DNA from: Verrucomicrobiota bacterium
GTDB lineage: Bacteria > Verrucomicrobiota > Verrucomicrobiia > Limisphaerales > Pedosphaeraceae
Reading direction: 5' to 3'
Length of the DNA stretch: 64,000 nt
NCBI GenBank assembly: GCA_021325145.1
Contig: JAJPHR010000056.1
Span: 62,001 to 126,000 of the forward strand
The position numbers and the translations under genes are program-made. Each line of letters starts with the position of its first letter. Within the stretch, counting starts at the first letter, position 1. Under the pieces are notes generated by a model. The model saw only the letters and a program-made list of their open reading frames with translations. It ran no database searches and was not told where the DNA came from. Shown here in pieces: positions 9,331 through 18,777 of this stretch.

Positions 9331-10743
9331 GTGAACACGATCAACCCGCTCATGCTCCTGCCGTTTGGCGGATTGCTCGCCGCCGTCGCGCTGGCGCCGC
9401 TTTTCTTTTCCGATTGGTGGGGCAAGCACTACGCCAAGGTTGCCTTCGGATTGGCGGCAATCGTTGTCGCCTACTACGTCATCGGGCTCCGTGACATTCC
9501 GCGCGTTTGGCACACCACTCAGGAATACATCAGTTTCATCGCCCTGGTCGGTTCGCTGTTTGTCGTCTCCGGCGGCATTCACATCAACGTGAAAGGCGAG
9601 GCAACTCCGCTCGCGAATGTCCTTTTCCTCCTCGTGGGTGCGGTCGTGGCCAATCTGCTCGGCACCACCGGCGCTTCGATGCTGCTCATCCGGCCGTGGC
9701 TGCGGATGAATAAGTATCGCATCACCGGGCACCATGTCGTGTTTTTCATCTTCATCGTTTCGAATGTGGGCGGCTGCCTTACGCCCATTGGCGACCCGCC
9801 TTTGTTTCTGGGATATTTGATGGGCGTCCCGTTCGGGTGGGTGGCGGTGCGGTGCCTGCCCATGTGGGCTGCCGGAGTAACCATTCTCCTGGTGATGTTC
9901 TTCGTCCTTGATTACCGCAACTATCTTCGTGCGCCGAAGCGGGTCCGGACGGAACTCACCGGGCACGAACATTGGCGGCTCGATGGGTTGCAGAACCTGG
10001 GTTTTCTCGCGGTGATTTTGCTGGCGGTGTTTGTGAATCGCCCGCCTTTTCTTCGCGAGGCCCTGATGGTCGCCGCCGCGGTTGGCTCCTATCGGCTCAC
10101 GAAAAAGCCCGTGCACGAATCCAATCACTTCACGCTGCATCCCATCAAGGAAGTCGCCATCCTGTTCGTCGGTGTCTTTGGCACGATGATGCCCGCGCTG
10201 GATTGGCTGCAGGAGAACGCCGCCCATTTGTCCAACGCCACGCCCGGATTTTTCTACTGGGGCTCCGGCAGTCTCTCCAGTGTGCTGGATAACGCGCCAA
10301 CTTACCTTTGCTTTCTCAAAGCCGCCTTCGGCCGCTTCGTGAACGCGGATGTTGTCAACCAGGTTGCTCAATTGATCAGCACGCACGGAAACCCCGCCGG
10401 CTTGATCGGGCCGCATGCTGATGAGGTGAGACAGACCTTCGCCACGTTGCAGCATTACCAGGCTGCCGCGCTGGCCCGCGGCAGCATCAGCACGGATGAG
10501 ATATCCACGGCTTACCTGCTGGGGAACTTGAAATGCAGCGCGTATATCGTCGCCGTGAGCGTCGGCGCGGTCTTTTTCGGCGCGAATACCTACATCGGCA
10601 ACGGTCCGAATTTCATGGTGAAGGCCATTGCGGATCATCAAAAGGTCCACACGCCGACATTCCTGGCGTATGTATTCAAATACACCCTGCCCTGCATGCT
10701 GCCCATGCTGCTGGTCGTCTGGTGGCTGTTTTTCCGGGGGTGA
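9331..10743 (+). CDS. NhaD/ArsB-type sodium:proton antiporter family membrane protein
   Basis: 470 residues from a GTG start with about 11-12 hydrophobic segments. Signature stretches are FIALVGSLFVVSGGIHI, VVANLLGTTGASMLLIRP, SNVGGCLTPIGDPPLFLGYL and LSSVLDNAPTYL. The duplicated Gly/Pro/Asp re-entrant motifs (TPIGDPP and VLDNAP) are characteristic of the ion transporter superfamily that includes NhaD, citrate and ArsB carriers. It probably exchanges Na+ for H+ across the inner membrane, but an anion substrate is possible. It is followed directly by a terminator element at 10746-10820. Its link to the upstream PII operon (277-nt gap) is uncertain. Confidence 0.82.
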   Translation: MNTINPLMLLPFGGLLAAVALAPLFFSDWWGKHYAKVAFGLAAIVVAYYVIGLRDIPRVWHTTQEYISFIALVGSLFVVSGGIHINVKGEATPLANVLFLLVGAVVANLLGTTGASMLLIRPWLRMNKYRITGHHVVFFIFIVSNVGGCLTPIGDPPLFLGYLMGVPFGWVAVRCLPMWAAGVTILLVMFFVLDYRNYLRAPKRVRTELTGHEHWRLDGLQNLGFLAVILLAVFVNRPPFLREALMVAAAVGSYRLTKKPVHESNHFTLHPIKEVAILFVGVFGTMMPALDWLQENAAHLSNATPGFFYWGSGSLSSVLDNAPTYLCFLKAAFGRFVNADVVNQVAQLISTHGNPAGLIGPHADEVRQTFATLQHYQAAALARGSISTDEISTAYLLGNLKCSAYIVAVSVGAVFFGANTYIGNGPNFMVKAIADHQKVHTPTFLAYVFKYTLPCMLPMLLVVWWLFFRG

Positions 10744-10745
10744 AA

Positions 10746-10820
10746 ATTTCGAGGTTCGCTAAGTCATAGGTTGAGCCTCACCAACGGCGTGGGCTGGAAG
10801 GCCCGCGCCGCCTTTGTATT
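10746..10820 (+). terminator. Terminator within a conserved 75-nt repeat element
   Basis: Starting 3 nt after the antiporter stop, ATTTCGAGGTTCG and AGTCATAGGTTGAGCCTC lead to a hairpin in which GGCGTGGGC (10786-10794) pairs with GCCCGCGCC across a 6-nt loop, followed by GCCTTTGTATTT. The whole element, including the non-hairpin leader, recurs on the minus strand at 1188-1262. The hairpin is the likely antiporter terminator. Confidence 0.65.
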
Positions 10821-10844
10821 TACAGCAAGGCGCGGGGCTGGAGC

Positions 10845-10862
10845 GCGGACATTCCTGTCCGC
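10845..10862 (+). repeat. REP-like perfect palindrome
   Basis: GCGGACA-TTCC-TGTCCGC: seven-nucleotide arms around four bases. It is one of three related palindromes near 9.1 and 10.9 kb. Confidence 0.55.
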
Positions 10863-10963
10863 TCGGACGCGCGCACGTTTAAGAGCCTATCTCGGTAGGA
10901 CGGTCACTCCGTGCGCGCCGACGGCGGGGAGAGGACTGCCCGCCCTACCGGGGTAGGTTCTAA

Positions 10964-10983
10964 GACGGACAAGAATGGTCCGC
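10964..10983 (-). repeat. REP-like palindrome, third copy
   Basis: The minus strand reads GCGGACCATTCTTGTCCGTC, a diverged copy of the palindrome at 10845. The stretch before it (10870-10960) holds further GC-rich inverted segments such as CGGTAGGA and CTACCGGGGTAG. The spacer 10744-11080 has no other visible gene. Confidence 0.45.
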
Positions 10984-11080
10984 CTCCGATGACTGAGGCA
11001 TGATCAACGAGTGCCGCTTGCCAATCGCGCGCCCCGGGGTTTTATTGGTACAGAGGTCGGTTGGCTTCTTGGAAAAACGC

Positions 11081-11455
11081 ATGAAAACTCGGATCAGTGG
11101 CAGCGATGATGAACACCAACACATGTTCTATTTCGCCAACCTGGACACCTTGGTGCTTGTGGAAAACCTGGGTGACAAGGTTGTCATCCGCGCCACCCGC
11201 GACTCGTTTACCGAACGGCACAAGATGCTGTTCATCCATGAACTGGCCGCGGAAGGATTCATTCCCAACAGCTACCAGTTCTTTTCCGACCTCGGTTCCC
11301 CGCTTGCCCCGCTTGACTGGCTGGTCGATGCCACCTGGTTGCGACCATCCCCGGGCGCAATGGCCAGAGCGCGAAAACTAATGATTGGGTTGCTGATTTC
11401 GGCAGCGATTCTATGGGGGGGCAGCATCGGCGCCCTTTTTCTGTTTTCCAGGTAA
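11081..11455 (+). CDS. Hypothetical protein with C-terminal membrane anchor
   Basis: 124 residues if started at the ATG giving MKTRISGSDDEHQHMF; the frame stays open upstream to 11000, but that extension looks non-coding. The soluble part (about 1-95) is followed by one strong hydrophobic segment near the C-terminus (LMIGLLISAAILWGGSIGAL), suggesting a tail-anchored inner-membrane protein. No family is recognised. It stands alone between the antiporter and the convergent OPT gene. Confidence 0.6.
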   Translation: MKTRISGSDDEHQHMFYFANLDTLVLVENLGDKVVIRATRDSFTERHKMLFIHELAAEGFIPNSYQFFSDLGSPLAPLDWLVDATWLRPSPGAMARARKLMIGLLISAAILWGGSIGALFLFSR

Positions 11456-11491
11456 TGTCGAGGTGCTCTCCGTCGCCTGGAAATGGATGCT

Positions 11492-13495
11492 TCAATGCAA
11501 TCCGAGCGCTTGCTTTAGCGAATCCAGCATTGCCGGGCCGTTTTCACAAAAGACGAGCAGCACACCCATTAAGGAACCGCCCGCGATGATGCCTGAGGCA
11601 ATCGGAAATGTAAATTCCTCGGCCTTTTTGGGTGCTTCTTTTTGGAAAACATAGGTGATGAAGGCGCCGAGCAAAAAGAGCGCGCCGTAGTACCAATGAA
11701 AAACCCAGGCGAGGCCGGCGCCCGCGGCGGAGGGGTAGTATTTCTGGCCTTTCGGAAAAAGAATGGGGAGCAGCGATAGCACAATTCCCACCACGCCGCC
11801 GATGACGATGGACCAAACCTTGAGCGGTTCCAGGGCTTCGAGTCCCTTGCTGAGGGCTTTGGCCACGGCGGCCCAAGTTTGGGCGGCGGGAGCGGGGAAC
11901 TGATCGCCTCCCAAAACCGACGCGTTCGGAACCAAAACCGTAAACGCGAGCACGGTCGCGAGCGTGCCGACGAAAACGCCCACGAATTGCGCGATGAATT
12001 GTTTGCGCGGGTTCGCGCCCAGCAAATACCCGCTCTTGAGATCGGTGAGCAGGTCGGCTGAAGAAGCGGCGGCGCTGGAGGTGATGTTGGCGCTCATCAG
12101 GTTGACATTCATGTTCCCGGGATTGATCGCGCCGAACGTGAGTTGGGTTACCTTGCCCATCGCGCCGATGGGGGTGGTGTCCGTTTCGCCAGTGACGCGG
12201 CAGGCGACGAGCGCCAGCCCGAAGGAGAGGACGACGGCCAGAACACTTTGCCAGTACGGCATGCCGAAGGAAGCGTGCGCCAGCAAAGCCAGGGCGATGA
12301 GCGAAACCACCTGGCCGGCGATGAACCAGGAGCCCGGAACTTCAATCGCATCGACTTCGGAGGGCGTTTTCTTTTCCTTGGCGGAGAACATTCCGCCGAG
12401 GCTGCGAAAGGCGCGCAGAGCCGTCCGCCATTGCATTGCAAAGCTGAGCAAGCCGGACGCCACCATGCACGAAGTGCCACCCCACAGGGTCCATTGGACC
12501 ACGTCTTTGAAGCCGGAACCCGTGATCACGCCCCGATGTTGGAAAAAGGGAACAAAAACCGCCCAGCACAGCGTGCCACTGATGAAGGTGCTGAGCGACA
12601 CGCGCATGCCGGTAATCGCGCCGGCCGCCACGAAAATGGGATCCCAGGAAAAGATGACCGTGCGCCCGCTCCAGACTTTGAATGCATCCGTGCCCAGCAT
12701 CCAAACCTGCAATTTCTGGATTAACGCGCCGCTGGAATAACTCGCCAGACTGAAGGCGCGGTGGAACCAGAGGCTGAAATATTTATCCACGACTTCAAGA
12801 CCTCCGGACCAAAAATTATCCAGCGCGGCCAGAACTCCGGCGATGCCCAGGGCCTTGGCGGCGCGCAACCCCTTTGCGCCGTGCGAATGCAAAGCCCGCA
12901 GAGTTTCGGCGGCGGCGACACCGCTCGGGAAGCGAAGCTGTTCGATGTTGATCATTTGTCGCTTCATCGGCACGGCCATGGTCACGCCGAGCACCGCGAG
13001 GAAAAAGACCCAGGCGAGGGTCAGTGGAAACGGAAGAGGATGGTTGTTCAGAATGATGAACGCGGCAAATGCGGAAATGAGTGTCGCTCCGGTGGAATAG
13101 CCGGCGGAACTCGCGGTGGATTGCATGCAATTGTTTTCCAGGATGGTCATCTTTGTTTTCGCCAGCCCGATGGCATGGAGCCCGGTCCAAATTGCGTAAG
13201 AGAGGATGCATGCAGTAATGGCGACTCCAAACAACCAGCCAGCCTTGAGGCCGATATAGATGTTGGTGAGCGACAGGACCCCGCCGAGCACGGCGCCCAT
13301 CAACACCGCCCGCCAGGTGAGTTGGGGCATGGTGTCGCCGCGGCCCTTGTAAACCTGTTCGAACCATTGGCGTTCGATTTCTTCAGGCGTGCCGCGAAAG
13401 CCCTCAACGGGCAATTCAAAATCCGTTTCGGCTTCGGGTGCCGTTGGACGGTCCAGATCCGGGCGCTCGGTTTGTTTCTTCAAATCCTGACTCAT
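11492..13495 (-). CDS. OPT-family oligopeptide/metal-chelate transporter
   Basis: 667 residues with about 14-16 hydrophobic segments. The family blocks are clear: LSLTNIYIGLKAGW, ENNCMQSTASSAGYSTG (the NNxxQ-type motif), LRFPSGVAAAETLRALH, and MSANITSSAAASSADLLTDLKSGYL towards the C-terminus. OPT proteins import oligopeptides, glutathione or metal-siderophore complexes with protons. An acidic, proline-containing N-terminus of about 60 residues precedes the first helix. The gene is monocistronic here and convergent with the small gene at 11081. Substrate is not predictable. Confidence 0.92.
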   Translation of the reverse strand: MSQDLKKQTERPDLDRPTAPEAETDFELPVEGFRGTPEEIERQWFEQVYKGRGDTMPQLTWRAVLMGAVLGGVLSLTNIYIGLKAGWLFGVAITACILSYAIWTGLHAIGLAKTKMTILENNCMQSTASSAGYSTGATLISAFAAFIILNNHPLPFPLTLAWVFFLAVLGVTMAVPMKRQMINIEQLRFPSGVAAAETLRALHSHGAKGLRAAKALGIAGVLAALDNFWSGGLEVVDKYFSLWFHRAFSLASYSSGALIQKLQVWMLGTDAFKVWSGRTVIFSWDPIFVAAGAITGMRVSLSTFISGTLCWAVFVPFFQHRGVITGSGFKDVVQWTLWGGTSCMVASGLLSFAMQWRTALRAFRSLGGMFSAKEKKTPSEVDAIEVPGSWFIAGQVVSLIALALLAHASFGMPYWQSVLAVVLSFGLALVACRVTGETDTTPIGAMGKVTQLTFGAINPGNMNVNLMSANITSSAAASSADLLTDLKSGYLLGANPRKQFIAQFVGVFVGTLATVLAFTVLVPNASVLGGDQFPAPAAQTWAAVAKALSKGLEALEPLKVWSIVIGGVVGIVLSLLPILFPKGQKYYPSAAGAGLAWVFHWYYGALFLLGAFITYVFQKEAPKKAEEFTFPIASGIIAGGSLMGVLLVFCENGPAMLDSLKQALGLH

Positions 13496-13834
13496 AAACT
13501 GTAATATCTGCGCAAGTGCCCCTTACTTCCAGCCTGTTTTCAATGCCGAAACCAACATGGGATCGCGTGGCAAGGGCGCCAGGCAATCGTCTCCCGAGCC
13601 GTCCCGGCCTCGGCCCGTTTTTGTAGGGTGGTTGTGCCAGGATGCGCCCGCTTACGGGATGGCTCGGTTGGCGGGCTCCGAGGTCATCCGGTGAATCTGG
13701 AGCAAATCTGGGTAATGCACCTCATGAGGCCAGGAAGTTTTCGATTGTATTCTCCAGGGCAATCGGGTTTCTACTAACCCTAGGAAAGCACCCATTATGA
13801 TGATAATACAGGAAGTTCGTGGAAGGTTGGCTGT
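13496..13834. other. Divergent spacer between OPT and M16 genes
   Basis: A 339-nt intergenic region that must hold both divergent promoters. The only notable symmetry is the small palindrome CCCGCTTACGGG near 13648, also present near 22440. The segment 13780-13815 is AT-rich. I see no gene. Confidence 0.4.
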
Positions 13835-16528
13835 TTGTTTAAACGCTGTTCGGCGGTCGTGCGGCAATGGCGCGCGCTCATCGTCGCAGGCGCGGTTCTC
13901 GGTTGCTCAAGTGCGCGTGGCGCAATAGGCGAGATTCCTCCGAATCCAGACGTGCGGCGCGAAACCCTCACTAACGGCCTGCAAGTCATCATTGTCCGCA
14001 GTCCACTGGCGCCGGTGGTCACGACCATGGTGAATTACAAGGTCGGCTCGGATATGACTCCACCCGGCTTTCCCGGCACCGCGCACGCGCTCGAACACAT
14101 GATGTTTCGCGGCAGCCCGGGCCTGTCCGGCGACCAACTCGCTGACGTGACCGCCGCGCTCGGCGGCGATTTTAACGCGGACACACAACAGGCCGTCACC
14201 CAGTATTTCTTCACCACGCCGGCCGAGGATTTGGACCTGGCGCTGCACGTGGAAGCCGAACGCATGCAGGGCATCGTCAGTGATGAGCAACTCTGGGAGA
14301 AGGAACGCGGAGCGATCGAACAGGAAGTTGCGCAGGATCTGTCCAACCCGGAATACGTCTTCTACACACAGTTGATTCAGGTGATGTTCAAAGGCTCGCC
14401 TTATGAACATGACGCGCTGGGGACAAGGCCGTCCTTCGAGAAAACAACCGACGCCGACCTGAGAAAATTTCACGCGGATTGGTACCGCCCCAACAACGCC
14501 ATTTTGGTCATCGTGGGCGACGTTTCGCTCGATCAAACCCTGAACCAGGTCAAAAGCTTGTTCGGGAACATTCCTGCCGGAACACTCCCGCCCCGGCCGA
14601 ATTTTACCTTTGAGCCGGTAAAATCTGAGAGGTTGAACCTGGAAACCGACCTGCCATACGGGATGGCGGTCATCGCCTTTCGATTTCCCGGATTCGACAG
14701 TCCGGATTACGCCGCGGCGCAGGTTCTCGGGGACGTGCTGAGCAGCCGGCGTGGGGAACTCTACGGCCTGGTGCCTGAAGGCAAGGCGGTATTCGCTTCA
14801 TTTTCCTACGACACGCTGCCCAAGGCGGGCCTGGGCTACGCGGCTGTCGGCTTTCCGGCAGGCGGTGACGCCGAAGCCTTGCTGCGGCAATTGCAAGGCA
14901 TCCTGGGCGCGGCCTTGACCAACGGCTTGCCCGAGGACCTCGTCGAAGCCGCCAAACGCCGGGAAGTTGCCAGCGTGGAATTTCAAAAAAACTCCGTGTC
15001 CGGCCTGGCGATGGAATGGTCCGACGCGGTGGCGATTGAAGGCCGCTCTTCACCGGAGGACGACGTGATCGCCATCAAGCGCGTGACCACGGCGGACGTA
15101 AACCGCGTCGCCAGGCAATTCCTGGATCTGGCTCACGCCGTCACGGCGATCCTGACGCCACAGCCCTCCGGCAAAGCGGTTTCGACCAAAAGTTTTGGCG
15201 GCTCGGAATCGTTCGCTCCGACCCAGACGAAAGGCGTGAAGTTGCCCGATTGGGCTGTAAGCGCCGTCAACCGGCTCGACGTCCCAAAGCTGACCGTAAA
15301 TCCGTTTGTCACCAATTTGGCGAATGGCCTGAAACTCATTATCCAGCCGGAATCAGTGAGCGATACCGTGTGCGTGTTTGGCCGGGTCAAGAACAAGCCC
15401 AAGGTCGAAATGCAAAAAGGCAAGGAGGGCGTGGACCAGGCCCTGGACCACCTGTTTTCCTTCGGCACGAAATCGCTGGATCGGCTGGCGTTTGAAAAGG
15501 CGCTGGATGAAATCGCCGCCACGGAGTCCGCGGGCGCCGACTTCTCGCTCCAGGTGCTGACGAGCGATTTCGATCGCGGCGTGGAACTGCTCGCCGACAA
15601 CGAACTGTCTCCGGCATTGCCGGAGAAGGCCTTCACAGCCATCCAGCCGGAGTTGGCCGCCGAAGTCGCCGGGGAATTGGAAAGTCCCGGTTATCGCACC
15701 AGCCGCGCGCTGGAAACCGCTTTGTTCCCGCCCGTTGATCCCATCCGTCGCGAAACCACCCCGGCCACCATCAACGCGCTTTCCATTCAAGATGTCGCCG
15801 CCTATTACCAGTTCGCATTCCGACCCGACCTCACGACGATGGTGGTGATCGGCAAGGTGACCCCCGAGCACGCCGCGGCAGTCGTGGCAAAGTACTTTGG
15901 AGCGTGGAAGGCGTCGGGTCCGCGGCCCAACACGCAATATCCACCCGCGCCAACCAATGCGCCCGCCGTCCTTAACGTGCCCGATGCCAGCCGTGTGCAG
16001 GACAAGGTGACGCTGGCGCATACCATGGGATTGAAGCGGACAAACGACGACTATTACGCGCTCGACCTCGGCAACCATGTCCTCGGCGGGGCGTTTTACG
16101 CGACGCGCTTTTATCGCGACCTGCGCAAAAACGCCGGTTTGGTTTACTTTGTTTCATCCGAATTCCAGGTGGGTTTGACGCGCGGCATTTACGAGGTAAA
16201 CTACGCCTGCGATCCGCCCAACGTGTTCAAGGCGCGGGGCATCGTGCTGAGAGATCTCGAGGAAATGCGCACCAACAACGTCCCCGACGAGGAACTCCAC
16301 CAGGCCAAAGTACTTCTCCTGCGCAAAATCCCCCTGTCGGAGGCCAGCTTCCAACAAATCTCCGACGGCTGGCTCTCGCGGTCGGAACTGGAATTGCCGC
16401 TCGATGAGCCCGCCCGCGCCGCGCGCCGGTATTTGAAACTGAGCGCGGCGGATGTGCGCGCGGCGTTTGAACGGTGGGTCCGTCCGGCGGATTTTGTGCA
16501 GGTATCACAAGGCCCTGCCCCGAAGTAA
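13835..16528 (+). CDS. Two-domain M16 zinc metallopeptidase (insulinase/pitrilysin family), exported
   Basis: 897 residues from a TTG start; no in-frame ATG fits better, and GGAAGG lies just upstream. A signal peptide (about 1-31, ending SSARGA) is followed by two M16 halves. The first half has the inverted zinc motif HALEH (His84, Glu87, His88) and the downstream glutamate helix EAERMQGIV. The second half (from about residue 490) has QALDH in the matching place and so is presumably structural only, as is normal in many M16 proteins. These enzymes degrade peptides in a clam-shell chamber in the periplasm. An M28 aminopeptidase gene follows after about 140 nt, which suggests joint peptide catabolism. 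Confidence 0.92.
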   Translation: MFKRCSAVVRQWRALIVAGAVLGCSSARGAIGEIPPNPDVRRETLTNGLQVIIVRSPLAPVVTTMVNYKVGSDMTPPGFPGTAHALEHMMFRGSPGLSGDQLADVTAALGGDFNADTQQAVTQYFFTTPAEDLDLALHVEAERMQGIVSDEQLWEKERGAIEQEVAQDLSNPEYVFYTQLIQVMFKGSPYEHDALGTRPSFEKTTDADLRKFHADWYRPNNAILVIVGDVSLDQTLNQVKSLFGNIPAGTLPPRPNFTFEPVKSERLNLETDLPYGMAVIAFRFPGFDSPDYAAAQVLGDVLSSRRGELYGLVPEGKAVFASFSYDTLPKAGLGYAAVGFPAGGDAEALLRQLQGILGAALTNGLPEDLVEAAKRREVASVEFQKNSVSGLAMEWSDAVAIEGRSSPEDDVIAIKRVTTADVNRVARQFLDLAHAVTAILTPQPSGKAVSTKSFGGSESFAPTQTKGVKLPDWAVSAVNRLDVPKLTVNPFVTNLANGLKLIIQPESVSDTVCVFGRVKNKPKVEMQKGKEGVDQALDHLFSFGTKSLDRLAFEKALDEIAATESAGADFSLQVLTSDFDRGVELLADNELSPALPEKAFTAIQPELAAEVAGELESPGYRTSRALETALFPPVDPIRRETTPATINALSIQDVAAYYQFAFRPDLTTMVVIGKVTPEHAAAVVAKYFGAWKASGPRPNTQYPPAPTNAPAVLNVPDASRVQDKVTLAHTMGLKRTNDDYYALDLGNHVLGGAFYATRFYRDLRKNAGLVYFVSSEFQVGLTRGIYEVNYACDPPNVFKARGIVLRDLEEMRTNNVPDEELHQAKVLLLRKIPLSEASFQQISDGWLSRSELELPLDEPARAARRYLKLSAADVRAAFERWVRPADFVQVSQGPAPK

Positions 16529-16671
16529 AGGACCTTCCACTCGGGGCGCGCGGGCCGGTGCTCGTCAGGATGCTGGAGCCCGTTACAATATGCTGGACAT
16601 GCGTTGTGCGCGGGCGTAACCCTTGGTCCCGCACGGCTTGCGACAATGATGCGGTCAACTCAAATCTCCTT

Positions 16672-18399
16672 ATGAAAAGAACCGGCCCGGCACTGTTACC
16701 ATTCACCTGTCTGTTCCTGGCGCTGCTTTCCCTGACGCCCGCGGGTGTGTCCGCCCAAAGCTCACAAACCAACGATGTCATCGCACGCATCCGTGACGAG
16801 GGGCTCAATCACTCCAAGGTGACGGAAACGCTAAGCTATCTTACCGATGTCATCGGCCAGCGGCTCACCGGGTCGCCAAATCTCAAGCGCGCCAATGAAT
16901 GGACTCGCGATACGCTCGCAAGCTGGGGGCTGACGAATGCGCACCTCGAAGAATGGGGGCCGTTTGGACGCGGCTGGTCGTTGAAGCGGTTTTCGGCACA
17001 AATCATCGAACCGCAAACGATTCCACTGGCGGCTCAACCCAATGCGTGGACGCCCGGATTTGACGCGCCCCTGGAGGCGCAGGTGATCTACCTCGATGCT
17101 ACGAACGAAGCGGGACTGGAAAAATACAAAGGCAAATTGAAAGGCGCGATTGTGTTGGCCAGCCCGCCACGCGACGTGAAGCTGCGCTTCGATCCGATGG
17201 CCTCGCGCCTGAACGAATCGAATCTCCTCCAACTGGCCAATGCGGGGCCGCCGCGCGCGTTTGGAGCGGTAACCAGACGCCTTTCCGGCGGAGGAGGTCC
17301 CATACAACCTCGTTCCCTTTCCTTCCTTGCCCGCGAAGGAGCCGCCCTGGTGGTCAACCCGAGTTCGATCGGTGACAGCGGGACCATCTTTGTCGCCGCC
17401 GCTTCGGTCCCGGGTTCGGGGCAGGACACGAATTCGTTCTCCTTTGCGAACCGTCCGCGTCCCTGGTCAACGAACGCGCCGCCTTTTCCAGCGCAGATCA
17501 CTCTGGCCGTAGAAGACTACAACCGCCTGGTGCGAATGGTCCAACAAGGTGTGCAATTGAAAATGGCTGTGGATCTGCAGGTGCAGTATCACAGTGATGA
17601 TCTGATGGCACGCAATACCTTCGCTGAAATTCCCGGCACCGATCTCAAAGACGAAGTGGTCATGCTCGGCGGGCACCTGGATTCGTGGCACTCCGGCACC
17701 GGGGCGACCGACAACGGCGCGGGCGTTGCCGCGACGATGGAAGCGATGCGCATTCTCGAAGTGCTGAAAGTCAAACCCCGCCGCACCATTCGCATCGGCT
17801 TATGGACCGGTGAGGAACAGGGCTTGTACGGGTCGCACGCCTATGTGAGCAATCACTTCGGCTATTACACCAACCTCACCAATTCGCCCGCGGCGCGTTC
17901 CCCGAAAGATCAAGGCATTGCCGGCTCGTCTGGCCCGGAAGGGAGAACGAATCGCACTTCCACGCGCAAACTCATCTGCACACGCGAATACGAAAAATTT
18001 TCCGTTTATTTCAACCTCGACAATGGCGTCGGTAAAATCCGCGGCATTTACCTGCAAGGCAATGAGACGGCTCGGCCCATCTTCCGCCGCTGGCTCGAAC
18101 CATTCGCCGATCTTGGCGCCTCAACAATCACCCTTTCCAACACCGGCGGAACCGACCACCAATCTTTCGACGGGATCGGCCTGCCGGGTTTTCAATTCAT
18201 TCAGGATCCGCTCGATTATTCCACCCGCACCCACCACTCGAACGAAGACGTGTTCGACCGCATCCAGCCAGACGATCTGAAGCAAGCTTCGGTCATTCTG
18301 GCCGCCTTTGCCTATCAGGCAGCCATGATGGAGGAAAAATTCCCGCGCAAACCGGAAGAAGAAGGAACATCGCGGCGAAGGGCAACCGCCTCCGAATGA
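16672..18399 (+). CDS. M28-family zinc aminopeptidase, exported
   Basis: 575 residues from the ATG giving MKRTGPALLPFTCL; a longer frame starts at 16474 but overlaps the M16 gene and lacks a signal. The signal peptide ends near VSAQ. An inserted PA-like region (about 130-300, KYKGKLKGAIVLASPP) precedes the catalytic part. Zinc and catalytic residues are visible: His335 (GHLDSW), Asp347 (ATDNGAG), Glu381-Glu382 (TGEEQG) and His496 (GGTDHQ). The protein likely releases N-terminal amino acids from peptides in the periplasm or outside the cell. It ends with a low-complexity basic tail (KPEEEGTSRRRATASE). Confidence 0.92.
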   Translation: MKRTGPALLPFTCLFLALLSLTPAGVSAQSSQTNDVIARIRDEGLNHSKVTETLSYLTDVIGQRLTGSPNLKRANEWTRDTLASWGLTNAHLEEWGPFGRGWSLKRFSAQIIEPQTIPLAAQPNAWTPGFDAPLEAQVIYLDATNEAGLEKYKGKLKGAIVLASPPRDVKLRFDPMASRLNESNLLQLANAGPPRAFGAVTRRLSGGGGPIQPRSLSFLAREGAALVVNPSSIGDSGTIFVAAASVPGSGQDTNSFSFANRPRPWSTNAPPFPAQITLAVEDYNRLVRMVQQGVQLKMAVDLQVQYHSDDLMARNTFAEIPGTDLKDEVVMLGGHLDSWHSGTGATDNGAGVAATMEAMRILEVLKVKPRRTIRIGLWTGEEQGLYGSHAYVSNHFGYYTNLTNSPAARSPKDQGIAGSSGPEGRTNRTSTRKLICTREYEKFSVYFNLDNGVGKIRGIYLQGNETARPIFRRWLEPFADLGASTITLSNTGGTDHQSFDGIGLPGFQFIQDPLDYSTRTHHSNEDVFDRIQPDDLKQASVILAAFAYQAAMMEEKFPRKPEEEGTSRRRATASE

Positions 18400-18777
18400 T
18401 GACGCCAACGGTGCTGATGCCGGTTGGAAGTGTTCGTCGGCGTTATCGTGGAAAATGACCTGCCGGCTGGAGCTGCTGAGCGCAAAGCAGATCCCCAGCA
18501 CGAAGACTCCAATCACAATTTCCATCTGGACATCCGCGAGCTGCAAAATCAGGCTAATTACGGGTGCATCTTGACGCTGCTACCATCATTGACGTGAGGG
18601 GAAATTCCTCAGCCCCCAAGACAACAACCATGTACCCACGAAACTCAAATAAATCCCGATGCGCGTTCGCCACTCCTGGAGTTGTTACCCATGCGGTGAG
18701 GAGTTGCCAGTCCTCTGCACGCCGTCATTCGAAACGATCTATGACATTCAGTATCAAATGCACCCATAACACCAGCC
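18400..18777. other. Spacer without a supported gene
   Basis: 378 nt between the M28 gene and the Wzz-like genes. A minus-strand frame reading MEIVIGVFVLGICFALSSSS (about 18470-18530) is hydrophobic but runs antisense into the M28 coding region and lacks a good start. I see no clear promoter or terminator. Confidence 0.4.

Noticed and set aside
9274-10650. 458-residue minus-strand frame opposite the antiporter
   Set aside because: Very rich in Asp, His, Arg and Gln without domains; it is the shadow of a membrane-protein gene.
18121-18546. Minus-strand frame with a hydrophobic N-terminus
   Set aside because: Start is TTG and most of it is antisense to the M28 catalytic domain; only about 20 residues look membrane-like.
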